Assembly: GCA_900752535.1 (NCBI GenBank)
Contig: CAADVV010000478.1
Span: forward strand, 1 to 7,818
Origin: Bacteroidales bacterium
Lineage (GTDB): Bacteria; Bacteroidota; Bacteroidia; Bacteroidales; Muribaculaceae
Length of the DNA stretch: 7,818 nucleotides
Direction of reading: 5' to 3'
A program made the position numbers and the translations under genes. The notes below the pieces were generated by a model. The model searched no databases, was not told the origin of the DNA, and was given only the letters and a program-made list of their open reading frames with translations. This document shows, piece by piece, positions 6,621 to 7,818 of this stretch; positions within the stretch are counted from its first letter, which is position 1, and every line of letters begins with the position of its first letter.

Positions 6621-6651
6621 TTGGCGGTTTGGAAAAGAATGAGTAATTTTG
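6621..6651 (+). promoter_or_regulatory. Promoter of the secreted EEP-family gene
   Basis: TAATTTTG at 6644-6651 is an exact -7 box of the TAnnTTTG type, and a TTG at 6621-6623 sits 20 bases upstream, the expected spacing for the -33 element. The predicted start near 6658 leaves a leader of about 47 bases before the ATG at 6705. The -7 octamer is identical to that of the cation efflux gene. Confidence 0.6.
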
Positions 6652-6704
6652 AGGGCTGAATAATCTAAACCGTCAACAACGAAACCTCTAATCCAACCGG
6701 AGAT

Positions 6705-7775
6705 ATGAAACACCTTCTCAGACTGGCGCTTGTGGTCGCCCTTGTCTTCTGCTCGGCTACCGCCGGATACGCCAAGAAGCAATATCGTGTCTATGGCATA
6801 GGCTTCTATAATCTCGAGAACCTTTTCGACACAATCAACAACAACGGCAAGTATGACCTTGAGTTCTCGCCCGGCGGCTCACGCCAGTGGAACGGCAAGA
6901 AATACTGGTCGAAAATCAACAAGCTGGCCCGCTGCATCGAGGCCATGAAGACAGACAAGACTCCCAACGGCCCCGCCATCCTCGGCATCAGCGAAATCGA
7001 GAACCGATCGGTCATTCAGGACCTTGTAAGAGCCAAGGCCATCGCTCCGCGCGGCTATCAGATTATCCATCATGACAGCCCCGACCGCCGCGGCGTCGAT
7101 GTGGCCATGATTTACAATCCACGCATGTTTCAGCCCGTCAATGTGACCAACCACACACTCAGGATTGAGAGCAACCCGGGTCTGCGTACCCGCGACCAGC
7201 TCTGCGTGACCGGCATATTGGGCACACGCAAAGATGGCCGCATGACCGGCGACACAATCAATGTCATCGTCAACCACTGGCCCTCGCGTCTGGGCGGACA
7301 GGAGCAGTCGAGCTATCTGCGCGAAGGCGCCGCCGCCCTGTCGGCCGCCATCGCCGACTCAATCTGGCGCGAACACCCGGATCAGGCCGTGATTATCATG
7401 GGCGACCTCAACGACGACCCCAACGACAAATCGTGCGCAAAGGTGCTCGGTGCACAGAAGGAGAAAGAGGGCGTACAGGCCCACGGATGGTATAACCCGT
7501 GGTGGAAGATGCTCGACCAGGGCATCGGCACACTGGCCTATAAGGGCTCGTGGAATCTCTTTGACCAGATTATCGTCTCGGGCAATCTCGTGAATCCCGC
7601 CGAAGGCTACGGCCTCCGCTATCGCGACTGCCGCGTCAACAACTTTGAATTTCTCATCACCAAGGAGGGTCCGCGCCAGAATTCTCCGCTGCGCACCTTC
7701 TCGGGCGGCGTCTGGCTTGACGGCTACAGCGACCACTTCCCGACCGAGATTTTCGTGATTCAGGAACAACGCTGA
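6705..7775 (+). CDS. Secreted endonuclease/exonuclease/phosphatase (EEP) family protein
   Basis: An N-terminal signal peptide, MKHLLRLALVVALVFCSATAGYA, with probable cleavage after A23, sends the protein to the periplasm or beyond. The EEP (DNase I-like) metal-dependent phosphodiesterase motifs all appear in order: FYNLENLFD with N36, GISEIEN with the metal-binding E97, RRGVDVAMIYNP, VNHWPSR with H191, GDLNDDPND with D234 and N236, NLFDQI with D287, and the closing SDHFPT with D343 and H344. All expected catalytic residues are present, so the enzyme should be active. The family includes nucleases, phosphatases and lipid phosphodiesterases; the sequence resembles Bacteroidetes secreted EEP proteins usually annotated as endonucleases, but the substrate cannot be read here. 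At 356 residues it is complete. The next frame starts 6 bp after the stop, suggesting an operon running off the window. Confidence 0.93.
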   Translation: MKHLLRLALVVALVFCSATAGYAKKQYRVYGIGFYNLENLFDTINNNGKYDLEFSPGGSRQWNGKKYWSKINKLARCIEAMKTDKTPNGPAILGISEIENRSVIQDLVRAKAIAPRGYQIIHHDSPDRRGVDVAMIYNPRMFQPVNVTNHTLRIESNPGLRTRDQLCVTGILGTRKDGRMTGDTINVIVNHWPSRLGGQEQSSYLREGAAALSAAIADSIWREHPDQAVIIMGDLNDDPNDKSCAKVLGAQKEKEGVQAHGWYNPWWKMLDQGIGTLAYKGSWNLFDQIIVSGNLVNPAEGYGLRYRDCRVNNFEFLITKEGPRQNSPLRTFSGGVWLDGYSDHFPTEIFVIQEQR

Positions 7776-7781
7776 CGCCCG

Positions 7782-7818
7782 ATGGACACACCCATAATCA
7801 GACTCGACGGCCGCTCTA
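7782..7818 (+). CDS. Start of a downstream gene, truncated by the window edge
   Basis: An ATG 6 bases after the EEP gene stop opens a frame reading MDTPIIRLDGRS to the end of the window (12 codons plus one base). The tight spacing and the coding-like G+C-rich codons fit a co-transcribed gene. Too little is visible to assign a family. Confidence 0.45.
   Translation, partial: MDTPIIRLDGRS

Overview
The window looks like chromosomal DNA from a Bacteroidales species, possibly a Muribaculaceae-type gut bacterium. The evidence is the set of families present: a CotH kinase with a type IX secretion (T9SS)-like tail, a 681-aa HtpG of Bacteroidetes length, and BACON and lipocalin-like surface lipoproteins. 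Three exact TAnnTTTG promoter boxes and the lack of convincing Shine-Dalgarno sequences also fit. The family-level assignment is inference. All supported genes lie on the + strand.

Layout. (1) 1-1363: the 3' part of a secreted CotH-family kinase, followed by a strong hairpin at 1388-1432. (2) 1433-1556: a dense regulatory stretch with a sigma-54-like box, dyads and a direct repeat, leading into htpG (1557-3602), which ends in a hairpin at 3637-3670. (3) 3712-5399: an AT-rich block with a clear promoter and two lipoprotein genes 27 bp apart. The first has a BACON-like module followed by a degenerate FKBP-like region. The second is a small lipocalin-like protein. (4) 5400-5612: no convincing gene, but a possible weak terminator, a short coding-like stretch on the - strand, and a promoter overlapped by a perfect 8-bp inverted repeat. 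(5) 5613-6563: a cation diffusion facilitator (Zn-type metal efflux). (6) 6621-7775: a promoter and a secreted endonuclease/exonuclease/phosphatase (EEP) family enzyme, with the first codons of a further gene starting 6 bp later and running off the window.

How the genes relate. The window reads as several independent transcription units rather than one pathway. The clearest functional pair is the two-lipoprotein operon, which likely makes two surface or outer-membrane lipoproteins. Its base composition differs strongly from its neighbours: sampled 60-base lines give 38% and 32% G+C inside the two genes, against 70% near the end of htpG. This suggests a recent acquisition between conserved housekeeping genes. 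No mobile element, CRISPR array, tRNA or rRNA was recognised. The points most worth a second look are the htpG upstream region, the lipoprotein island with its possible gene remnants, and the palindrome over the metal-efflux promoter.
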